A stretch of 64,000 bases of DNA from Neospora caninum Liverpool (Eukaryota; Apicomplexa; Conoidasida; Eucoccidiorida; Sarcocystidae). The notes beneath the pieces were generated by a model that worked only from the letters and a program-made list of their open reading frames with translations, had not been told where the DNA came from and did no database searches. The stretch's first letter is position 1. Every line of letters begins with the position of its first letter. Below are positions 46,763 to 57,447 of the stretch, in pieces. The DNA is taken from NCBI RefSeq assembly GCF_000208865.1, contig NC_018393.1, positions 2,746,714 through 2,810,713 on the forward strand, read 5' to 3'. Made by a program: the position numbers and the translations under genes.

Positions 46763-48332
46763 GTGCATACTAATCCAAGAGAACATCCATAAATCCACTT
46801 CGACGTGGGCTATTTCTTACCAATAAGGGCAGTGAGCTTGAAGCACAGCGCACACAGCCAACCCCAGGCCTCTCCCGCGCCTTCAGAGTGGTAGACCTCG
46901 AGGAAGAAGATTCCCGCGCCCATGAATACCAAGGCGAATGCGTCACAGAGGCGAGCAGTGAAGAAGGTGATCCATGTGGAACCGGCGCCGAGCTGCTTCT
47001 GCATCCAGGGGTCGTCGAAGTAGTAGTTAGCGGCGTAGAAAACGAGGAGTGAGAGAATCCAGCAAATCACAGCTGCACAGAAAAAAGTTAACAGAAACAG
47101 CACAAAGGGGAAAAAGATGTCGGAACGCGGTTTTCCGCAGGCCTATAGCGCAAAAAGCAACGAAGACACAACGCAGGGAAGGGCGGAAAGAAAGGAAACG
47201 CGCCAGAGAAAAGAAACGAGAATACGACCATGGCCTGTGAGAGGCGTCAATGGGCACAAGGAATGCTTTTGTATGGACAGATACACCGGCACGAGGCGTA
47301 GAGGTTTGCCCTAGAAAAAGTGGAAATAGGTGAAACAATGATGAACACTCGGGAGACGTATTCGGAAAAAGACTCGGGACCTGCGGCACGTTCCCTCCCA
47401 CAACAGAATTCACATCACCCGCACAGTCCTGGCCTCCTGCATGTGTCATGTATGGCTACACATATATACAGACGAAGACACATACACGCATATTTGCTTA
47501 TATTTGTCTGTACAGATACCTACACTTTGTTAGGCATCCATTTATGCATGTAAAGGAATTTTCAGCTTACCGAATGATGAGCCGAACTGGAGGAATTTGG
47601 TGCCGGAACGATACCCGCGGGACTGCTTGATGCTGCGAGGTTCATGAAAGGCAAGGCACAAGAAAAGAAAGTGAACTTGCACGAAGGCAGAAGAACAAGA
47701 AAAGAGCAAGAAAAGAGAAACGCTGCGATGAGGTGTTGCGCCTCAGATCACAACTGGAAGCAGCCCCGAGCAGGGGCTGGCGGCGCCTTGTTTCACGGCG
47801 GTGTACAGCACTCGACAGGTTGTACCCCAGAAACGAAAGTATGTCTGTGCTCAGTTCGCAAACTCTGTGCAGCACACAGCCGAAAGATCGCACATCTACT
47901 GGTAAGTGTTGCCCACCGGCGCAGGGTGTGGAGTGGGCTCAGCGCACACATCGGTGTGTGTGCGCTTGTTTTGAGCTGAGAAAGAAGATAAAGCGTCTCC
48001 CATCACAAGAACTTGTACCTGCTATCGTCGTCGACTAGCGACTGGAAGGCCATGGTCATCAGAGAGCCCAGGATGAACACACCGCAGCAGAGCTGGACGA
48101 CCCAGACCGGGGTTTGGCCGACCGCCTCAGGACTGGCGCGAAAGAAACGGATCACAGACAGGCAGTCGCTTCCGCTGGATGAAATGGTGAAAAGGATCCC
48201 CATGTAAGCGGCCAGCTGGATGAGGAAACCAAGCCTCAAGTTGTAGTTCACCATGAAATACCAGAAGGGCTCCAGCTGTGGGCCGCGCCCTTCGGGCGCT
48301 TCTCCAGGTCGCACGACGTACGTCAAGAACAT
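46296..48332 (-). CDS. GAPM1: GAPM1-like six-span inner membrane complex protein, copy A
   Basis: Exons 48332-48019, 47632-47571, 47072-46821, 46585-46296, all in phase; 305 aa. It begins MFLTYVVRPGEAPEGRGPQ. Six hydrophobic segments follow: ~22-48 (FMVNYNLRLGFLIQLAAYMG), ~73-95, ~125-143, ~168-187 (AFALVFMGAGIFFLEV), ~195-209 and ~226-246 (YTIMLGVSLSLGLVWALLF), then a short polar tail ending QACLSCTA with two cysteines. Length, span number and the short cytoplasmic ends fit glideosome-associated proteins with multiple membrane spans, which sit in the inner membrane complex and tie it to the subpellicular network under the gliding motor. The identity comes from topology and recalled synteny with a PDE gene, not from an alignment. 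A tandem second copy lies 5.6 kb upstream. Confidence 0.65.
46731..46758. repeat. (TA)n tract in the last intron of copy A
   Basis: A run of about 13 TA units, then TTTATATG. The matching intron of copy B (52286-52306) has a shorter run in otherwise almost identical sequence, which shows recent slippage or a difference introduced after homogenisation. Confidence 0.9.
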
Positions 48333-51300
48333 TTTGCCGACAAAGAAAAGGATTTCCCTGTGGACGACGACAGAAGAGAGGCTCCAGAAAGGCAACCTTC
48401 AAGCAGAGGCGCCTTTTGGAATCAGACGGATGAAGAGGAAAGCAAAAATATTGTCGGAAAAAACTGCTGATCCGCAGCAGTTCCACGTCGTGGAAAACCA
48501 GCGACACACGCACAAAAGGTCAGTTTACCCACACGCCTTCTGCCGAGTTCTTGTGAGCAGCTGCTCGCAGATAGAGGCTGGAACTTCAGAGAAAAACGGA
48601 AACCCACAGCTACGACAAGAGGAAGAAAGAGATAGAGAGAACAGCAGCGCAGCATGCGACTCTTGGCAGGAAAAAGAGGACGGAAACGCCGATGTCTTGT
48701 TGAAGCGGCCGATTCCCGAGATGTCGCCGTGTGTGTGGCAGCGTAGCGCATGCAGCGTAGGCCCAAAAGCCGCCCCGGTTCACTCGCCCAACAACAGAAC
48801 TATGCTAGCAGGTAATACTGAAACGAAGGATTTTACTGATTCTCGCGCACCCCAAGAACTAGAAGGATAGCGCCGCATTTTGTTCGTAAAACATGGAGCA
48901 ACTCCAAGAAGAAGGATGCCCCTCGGGGAAACACCAGTCTGTGAACGGGGAGTTGACAGTGGTTAGTGTGTACGTACAGTGTGTGCAGCGTCGCCTACGA
49001 AGGCACATGTACACGGTGTGGTCCAGAGTGAAGCGGCTACGCAGCGCTTGCCAGTTACTTAGCAGAAGCGTGGTCTAGGGTGAAATACTTGCATGTGTAA
49101 CATAATGGTAGGGCAGCCCAACAGGGACGGTATCTTTCGTGGCGGGCATGCTAGTACGAGGGTAGGCTGGGTAACGGGACCACCGTAGCCTGGGAATGGG
49201 CTCCTGTCCGCAGTGAGAGGTGCGAGAGGAAAGGCAGAGAAGCTTGAGACGAGTCAGAGCGTTGTTTGGCTTGTATACTGAGTGTTCTTGAAACGATGCT
49301 AATACAATAGAACTTGGGTAACCAATGTGGCATTTGAGATCTACACCAGTAGTCCATCTCCAGTATATACTTGCTAGAAAAAGGCAGTTTGCAGAAACGT
49401 AGGAATCCCATTTTATCGTGTGTAACGAGGAGTCTAGCTTGTTTAGTGCAGCGCAGCTGTTGCGGAACCCCCTTGGCTCGCTCCACCGTTGTCGGCGAAT
49501 ATTGACACGGAGATGTATTCGACAGGCGATTACAGCCGAGCGTTCAACAAAATGGAAGGAAAGAAATCGAGCCTGTCTCTTCAGATTGGACAAGAAATGC
49601 TCTTCACGGGGGTTTCTGTTGCGCGCCTGGCAGGGAGGAGGCACGGCAACCTCACATTTGATGAGATCATCGCCTACTTCGCGGATAGGTTCCCTGTCCA
49701 GAAACGGGGAAGAGGCCACGGAACTGGAAAAAAGTACAGCACTAAGTGCACCCACTGGCTCAGCGTTTCGTTTGCGTTGCTGTGGCATCGTTCCCGCGTT
49801 GATGAACACACAGGAATGCTGTACCCTTGGAAAGTCCATCGACAACAGCAGGCCATGCATGAAATGCCCCAGAGCAATCCCCATGTCATCATCTTGCTAA
49901 CGAGTGCAGCCTTCGTAGATATACAAAGAAAGAAGTGAAGCAGCAGCAGTAACAGCTGGCCATCATTTTAGAATCGTCGTCATACAATGGCGGGTGGCAC
50001 ATACATGCTGGCGCGCTGCTTTTTTTATTATCGTGTGCTCCCAAGCATCGCCAACGCCTGTGTAGGAGAATGTGTATGCCTCGTAGTTTAAAGGATATCT
50101 GATATGCCTCGTTAGCGGTCAAAAGTCATGTCGCCTCCGACATAAGGGGTGTTGGACTGAAGAGCCAACAGAATCCGATTCTTCACGAACGTATTTGCCG
50201 CTCTGCACGCAGGCAGCGAGTCGCAATGCTGAGGACAGCGCGTGTGAATATTGGCGTAGTCGTTTGCTTTGGCAGCAGTGTCCGGCTTCTTCGTCCTCAA
50301 ACGCCAATTCCCTTCCGCAGCATTTAGAAAGCTAGGTGCAATTGCGAATGGCTGCATCGTGCTTCAGACACGGCAAAGCAGGAAATAGTTGCCGGGCTCC
50401 TATTGGCATTTAAGGAAATATCGTCCCCCTGCATAGTTTGTGGCTACCGCAAGGCATATCTCCCATGCTGCTCTAATGATCATTCCGTCCTGGCTTCCCG
50501 GCCGTGGTCTTGTGCTCTTCCCTATGGAACCCGTGTTTTTGGATCGTCTGTGAAGTGCTGTGGGGGGACTAGATATCCGTGAGGACATCGCCCTGCGTTA
50601 ACAGCGACTTCCTTTAACAGTTTTACACGGCAGAGCCCACCCTTGTACTTCTGTCTCGAGGCCCTTCGCCATGCTTGCACGGATTATTTTTCGTCCTTAG
50701 GAATGCTCCATTTGTCTCAGGGCTCCCAGATAGGTGTCTCGGCTGCGACAAATGTTTGGACATACCAGCAAGGTGCAGCGCTCCTGTAGAGGGATCAGCG
50801 CCAGCACCACGGTAACGTTAGAAATAAGCTGCCTCTGGTAGCGACTTTCCTTTACTGCTACTCGCTGCAGATCTGGACCTGTTGATCTGCTTTCGCATCC
50901 GATGAGGATAGTTTCTGATGTCAGGTAGAGCAAGCTTGGTTCAACGGGCGTGGCGGTCAAGACCGGCCGAAAGTGGTATATTGGTGTGGGAAAAATTGTA
51001 ATTCTGACCGCGTACTGCTGCATTCAATATCTAATTTCATTCGATCATTTGCGCGACACGATTTGGTGACTATATCCTTGTCACATTACAAGTGCCCCAC
51101 GCTAGTACGGGTGAGATTTCAATTTCTTCAATGGACCACCTTGCGACAGTTCGTTCAGAAGGGTGAAGCTTCTGTCTGTCTTCAGCTGTATAGCTGCCAA
51201 CAATATGTTGGTAACTGCCGGCCGAACTACAGCTACGTCGCGCTTCAGGTTCCCAGGCTGATTCTGCTGAACAACTTTCTACTGAACAATACACTACACT

Positions 51301-51853
51301 GTTTTTTCGGGTATTTTATCACGGTCCGGCTGTGGCCGGAAGTTGTGAGAATCGTGGTAGCCTTGGCCAACCGGAGTGTATAGCTGCGCGTGAAAATAGA
51401 CAGCGATTAACTTATGGAAGCGAGAACAAGTTGACTCCAAAAAACCTCGTATTATTAAGTTAGATAACAGTCAACGTCCCCCGAGCCCAGCCAATGGCAG
51501 CCATTTCGACTAACTGGATAGTCTCCTTCACAGCCACACCTTCTGCTTCTTTTGCTGAAAAAACTATAAAGCGTGAACTTGTTGGTAGAGTCGAGTGAGA
51601 TCTGTCGTCCGACTTCGCCGGTCATAGAGACAAAGACAAAACACACTAGCTCACTTGGGCGGAAAGAATACAAAGATACACAAAAGCATTTCTTTTCCCT
51701 TTCCTCTTCATTCCCTTATGTCTTGGGTTTTTCTTTCACCCGTCGTTCACGTTTTGCCACACTGTCCACGTCTCCAGTGTCCCGGACGCATTCCCGTTAC
51801 TGCTAGTTGTCCTACTGTTCACCATATTTTCCACAGTCTTTGCCTATCGGCGT
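48333..51853. other. Spacer between the two GAPM-like genes
   Basis: About 3.5 kb with lower GC than the rest of the window. It should contain the 5' UTR and promoter of copy A and the 3' UTR of copy B. An acceptor-like CCACAG just upstream of the copy A start suggests a spliced 5' UTR. One + strand frame at 49513-49938 is listed as a weak candidate. No repeat family or transposon protein was recognised. Confidence 0.4.
49513..49938 (+). CDS. Weak candidate small ORF in the GAPM spacer
   Basis: A frame of 141 codons from ATG with mixed, non-repetitive composition (MYSTGDYSRAFNKMEGKKSS; FDEIIAYFADRF). It is not matched by any feature of the neighbours and no family is recognised. In lower-GC spacer DNA a frame of this length can arise by chance, so this is reported only for checking. 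Confidence 0.15.
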   Translation: MYSTGDYSRAFNKMEGKKSSLSLQIGQEMLFTGVSVARLAGRRHGNLTFDEIIAYFADRFPVQKRGRGHGTGKKYSTKCTHWLSVSFALLWHRSRVDEHTGMLYPWKVHRQQQAMHEMPQSNPHVIILLTSAAFVDIQRKK

Positions 51854-53900
51854 TTAGGCCCTGCAAGAGAGGCAGGCCTGAGCCTGTTCGGCGGCAGCGG
51901 CAATATCGACCTCTCCATCAGCGTTCACAACGGCGGGGCCATAGTACGCCATGGCGTTCCGCGACTTGTAATATTCATTTCTCATAGCAGACTGAGTGAG
52001 TTTCACATCGAAGCGGTGAGACACAGGCTCGAAGAGAAGAGCCCAGACCAAGCCGAGGGAAAGAGAAACGCCGAGCATGATGGTGTACATGGCGTCCACG
52101 ACTCTGAAGTTCTCGGTACCGAAGGCAGTCAGGCCGATGACCTCTGCAGGCAGTGCCAAGGAAACAGCAAAAAAACAAGATGCGCCAAAACATGAAAAAA
52201 GAAAGTAAGGCGACAAACTCCACAGGCTCCTCCGTGTCTATATGTGTATCGGACTGTGCGACCTCTTGAGTTCACAACGTCAACTTATATATATATATAT
52301 ATTTATATGTGCATACTAATCCAAGCGAACATCCATAAATCCACTTCGACGTGGGCTATTTCTTACCAATAAGGGCAGTGAGCTTGAAGCACAGCGCACA
52401 CAGCCAACCCCAGGCCTCTCCCGCGCCTTCAGAGTGGTAGACCTCGAGGAAGAAGATTCCCGCGCCCATGAATACCAAGGCGAATGCGTCACAGAGGCGA
52501 GCAGTGAAGAAGGTGATCCATGTGGAACCGGCGCCGAGCTGCTTCTGCATCCAGGGGTCGTCGAAGTAGTAGTTAGCGGCGTAGAAAACGAGAAGCGTAA
52601 GAATCAAGCCGAAGACGGCTGAAAAAAGTGGCAAAACAGCAGAGAAAATGTGATATGAAATGTTTTCCGTGCCGGGGGCGAGGGATGGGGAATGTCCGGA
52701 ACAGCAGTCAGGGACATAAGGAAGCGAACACTTCTGCTGAATCGGGTTTTCGCCCAAAGAAGAGGGTGCGATGAAGACGATATGAACACTGGGAAATACA
52801 GTCACGGCGTTATGACATGAACAGAAATAACGCGGATAGATCGCTGAAAAAGACACACGTACCCAGGCTATGACAAGCATTCCCTGGCGGTCCGCTGGGT
52901 ATTGGGGCGTGTACAGTGGTTCATGCATTCAGACGAGGAAAGAATTATATTCCCACAAAACACGTGGGCTTGTTCGGGGATATTTCCAGGAAGCGTGTCG
53001 ACTCCGGCTTTCCCGATGTGCAACGTAGCCCTGTTGGAACACATTTGCCCGGCTTAAAAGAACATAATTAAGCTGGCCCCCGGCGTGTGAGAGACTGGGG
53101 TGCGCACTCCATCAAGTGTATTACGTTCACTTTCCTGCTCACCGAAAGCCGAGCCGAACTGGAGGAACTTGGTGCCCGAACGGTAGCCGCGCGACTGCTT
53201 GATGCTGAAAAAACAACACAGAAGGGAAGACACGGAAAATGCACCGTAAGTTGTGGTTGGCCTCGTTCGTTCACTTAGGACACCATGCTCTGGATAGGCG
53301 TATGGCGCTGTCTTTGGGAGCGACACATCCGGAGTGGAGAAATTGACAGGCTATACACAGTGGAAATCTGCAAGGTCCGCAGAAAATCAATATACCGAGA
53401 AATTGTGAAGCCTGGTACTAGACTCTCACTGAGAGGCGCCGCCTAAAAGAGCGTGGCTTTACACCAGGCCGCATGCCGCGCCGCTAGACTTTTGCCCATT
53501 TCGCGAAACGGCCTGGGTACACCGATACGGTAAAGAGTCCGAAGATAAACAGAGCCTCGGTGCATTTTTTTCCTGCAAAGGTGTACCTGCTATCGTCGTC
53601 GACGAGCGACTGGAAGGCCATGGTCATCAGAGAGCCCAGGATGAACAGACCGCAGCAGAGCTGGACAGCCCACACCGCGCTTTGGCCGACTGCCTCCGGA
53701 CTGGCACGGAAAAAGCTAAGCAGAGAGAGAGCGTCATTTCCGCCGGCAGAAATGGTGAAGAGGAGCCCAAGGTAAGCGGAAAGTTGCAGCAGCAGACCAA
53801 GTCTCAGGTTGTAGTTCACCATGAAGTTCCAGAAAGGTTCGAGCTGCGGGCCGCGCCCTTCGGGTGCCTCGCCAGGACGCACGACGTAGGTGAAGTACAT
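51854..53900 (-). CDS. GAPM1: GAPM1-like six-span inner membrane complex protein, copy B
   Basis: Exons 53900-53587, 53204-53143, 52618-52367, 52143-51854; 305 aa, with the same exon lengths (314, 62, 252, 290) as copy A. It begins MYFTYVVRPGEAPEGRGPQ and has the same six spans. Copies differ mainly in exon 1 (for example YLGLLFTISAGGNDALSLLS against YMGILFTISSSGSDCLSVIR) and in the first ~10 residues of exon 3. The rest of exon 3, the last intron and exon 4 are nearly identical except at the C-terminus (QAQACLSCRA against QVQACLSCTA). Both copies are intact. The tail cysteines (CLSC) are kept in both; lipid modification there is speculation. Confidence 0.65.
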
Positions 53901-56900
53901 TTTGTCGACAAGAAAAGGGATTTTCCTAGATGGACGAGGAGTGCAAAAGACGCGCAAAGAAACCACGTCTCCGAAAATGTTTCGCGACAGCGGGAAACAG
54001 AAAAAGAAAAAACCTTACACAGAGGAATCCAACGAACCCCTTCTCTCCGCTGCGTGGACGCACAGTGAAGGACGCTCACAAGGGGGCGCAGCTTTCCTCG
54101 CCGAAGCACTCTCACGTGCTTTTCGTTTGCACGTCGAGGAAACAATGGGAGAAATCGCACGCAAAAAGTAGAAAAAAGACAAGTTCCACAGGCAAGAAGC
54201 AAAAGAGCAGCGATTTTCTGTGGACAGCGCGTCGAAGGCGGAGTTCCCCAATTCCTCGTCAGATGGCAATGTCTTGCGCTCGAGTCCTGGAGAGACCCCG
54301 CGACACGGCAGCTCTTCTCGCGCGCCTCGAACGACGTCCGGCAGCACAGACCTGCAACTCAACTTCCCTCAGCGCCGCAAACCCAGCTAGCGATCAATTC
54401 CTGCTTGCGAGGTGGCGATACGCGCACAATGGAACACCGGCCAGTCGCGGCAAGACAGAAATCAGGTATGTGGAAATCTCGGAAAATGTCGAGTGTCGGT
54501 CGGGCGAGGTTCACCGGCGGCACTCCATACGCGCCACGTGCTTCTCGCCCCATCCAGCAAGACAGCGCGTGCGCGGGTGCACTGCGAAGCGAAACGAAGC
54601 CAAGGATTATGTCATTTCGCCTTCATTTTACGCAGGGATTCCGCTCAAGTGGCGACTTGGCGGTACACCTCTGTGAACAGTTTTGCCCTCAAGCGACGCT
54701 TCCGCACGCAGCCAGAAGTAGCCCCTGCAGGAGATCCTAACCTTAAAAGAGTGGCGACACCGGTGAAGCGAAACACGACCAACCGCTGCGTTCAGCACAT
54801 CCCACTGGCAACATCCCGCGCAAATGACACAAGCAAGGCACAAGAGTAAGAAGCGTTTCACTGGTGCAGACAACAGTAAATTCTCGCCTGCCTACTACGG
54901 AGATCGACCCAACAACAGGTGCCCTCTGGACGGTGCAAAATCTGTTGGCGCCGAAAGTTGACCGGGGGTGAACGACACGGGAGCAAGAGTTGACAAGTGG
55001 CGAGAAGAGTTCATGTCACGTACATAAGCACCTGTGAATGTGCGGAAAAGACCACCAAAACACAGCGAAAACCCTAGCAGACTTGAGGCGCCCCAGAGAG
55101 GAGTCCATCCTGCAATGCAGCACAAACTACTGGTGGGCACTGTGTGGAAGCCTCGCATGGCTCAGATGCTTAGCGGTGAAACCTCGCATTGCTCTAAGCA
55201 ACGCTGCCGCTGTCTTTACCGGCCAAAGCACGTGGCATGCATTTCGGAACGTTATCACTTGTTCATGAATTCTCGGTTTCACTGGCGGTACGGCGAGCCC
55301 CTCGATATGTTCACCGGAGAACCACATCGCCTTGGCCTCTATTGTAGACCTGACGCAGATTTTGTATATGCTGGCTCATACCTCCCATACGAGCCTACTG
55401 CTGCGCTACGCAGGTCGGAAAACCAAAGCTGGCATTCGCTATCTTCCCAAGCACAGTTCCGCGTCCCTCCAAGGACCACCTGCAGCAACGGCAGTGAAAT
55501 CCAACTGTTTTTGGTGGAACAGTTACTCGAGTATGATTGCTGCTGCGATCGGTTATCCGTTTATGTCTGCTCTGCAAGAGAGTGAGCGACTCAGTTACTC
55601 CTGCTACCACCTCGAAGAACTATAAAGCTTTTTTTATAGCGCTGTCTGAAACTCTCAAGAAATTAAGCGTTGAACAGAGGGAGAACAGCACGCCAATATG
55701 GTAATACAGAAAAGAAACTACCACCTCTTACCACATGAGATCTGCATTGGTTCTGACCGTCACCGGCCCACAGAAATCGCCATGAAATTGATACTCAAAC
55801 ATTCCGTACAGACCAGCATCACGAACGACACGATCGGCGGGCGTCGCCTAGCAGTTTTGCCAAGAATAGATTTTGTTTTATGGAAAGCCGAGCGGTACGC
55901 TTCTTACTTGAAGAGCAGATACTCCTAAAAAACGTTCATCGGCTTTTTCCCTACAAGTGTCTACCTTTGGGAATATGGCCAAAATGAAGCCAGAATGCAG
56001 CGAAAACAGGGCCTCTCCAGTTACAATAAAAGTGAGTGAACCTCGAAACGACTCCGACGTTCAGACAACGCTCGTTCGTAGCATCGGCGAGAACAGATCG
56101 ACTCACCGGTGCCACAAACAGCGAGGATGCCGCTCCAGGAGAAAGAGGACAAAACATCAAGAGAAAGAACTTTCCGCCGCAGCGAACGGGAAACGGTATA
56201 TCATATACCCGATGTAGCTGCCCCAGAATCGAAAAGCAACTGAACTTTTAAATGCTAGCACTCATGTGGAGCCAGGTTCTCAGCTCTATGCATACCCATG
56301 CTAGCATGCGTTTGGCTCCTGTAGGCGCTCCATCATTGATTTCAAGCAAAGAAATTGCCCCTCTCTGGATAATAAATTTCTCTTGTTTTCTGTCCCCTTC
56401 CTTTCCTCGCTGCTTCCCGTCCCCCTCTATTTTCAAGACGCATCGAGAAAGAAAAGGCCCAGACGGGCGTACAAAATTTGAAGCAAGAACGGCAGGCAAG
56501 CAGCTTTTCGATCTCGAGCGCGCCTCCCCCCTGGAGTTGAAAAGTCGTGTTTTTCGAGGAAAGATCGTGACAAAGGCGGGTGCAGCACGCAGCGACTTCG
56601 CCAAGGGAGAAACGAAGACAGAAAAACTCATTTTCGGAAACATGTGACCACTGTATGCAATCTACTCGGACGTTTATGCATACATGTGAACACACGTGCA
56701 GATCTGCGAAGATATGTAAGCTTATACATACACACTACGTTTACACGGAGCGTAGTTCGGAAGAACCTACAGAGTATTATATATATATATATGCACCTGT
56801 TCAAACATAGTGCGCGACTCGGAAACGATGCGCAACAAAAAATTTCCTTCTTAACTCGCGCGGAGGCAGTTCGAAACAGCAGCGAGTGTCCTAGGTTTGC

Positions 56901-57447
56901 CTGTGGAACGTGCCGGGCGCCGCGACGTCTTTCGCTCTCTATCGCTCGTTGCCCCTCGTTCCTCCCCCCTGTTTCTCGCCCTGCACGTTCATTTCTGTGT
57001 TCTCACAAAACGCCTTCGCTTCTCCTCTCATCGTCTGGAAGAAAGTCCCGCCCTACCGTCTCCGTTGCTCCCGCCACACCAGGCAGTGTCTTTGGAGTGC
57101 CCGTCTCGCGTCGCACTTACGTTCATGTTGCTTTGCCTCTCTGTCTCCGGCACACTCTGCGGGTGCTTCCCCCCGTGCTCTCTCAGCTTTCGAGGCAAAA
57201 TCAGCGACGCTTCCTCCCCATAAGAACCCACACTCACGCGACGGACACCGAGACGCCAGACAGCCGTCGGGAGGCTCAAAAAGGCAAGAACAGACACGCG
57301 GTGCGGCGGCGCACCAAAAACGTCGCCTGAGCGACCGTCTGGTGACGGACAGCGCCTTTTTCGGTGGAGAGAACCTCAAAAACGCCTGTACGTTCTCCTA
57401 GCCACATGCGTACCCGTTCTTCGCCGGTTTTGCTCGCGTCCCACCGC
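53901..57447. other. Spacer upstream of GAPM-like copy B and downstream of the ApiAP2 gene
   Basis: Both neighbours are on the - strand, so this should hold the copy B promoter and 5' UTR and the ApiAP2 3' UTR. GC drops between about 54.85 and 56.8 kb and rises again toward 57 kb. It has a short TA run at 56778-56790. No domain-bearing frame was found; the ~180-codon + strand frame at 55.0-55.6 kb lacks an ATG at its start and is not supported. Confidence 0.4.

Noticed and set aside
55034..55585. 183-codon + strand frame in the spacer upstream of GAPM-like copy B
   Set aside because: It starts at GTG, has no recognised family and no splice context. The composition of this lower-GC spacer allows frames of this size by chance.
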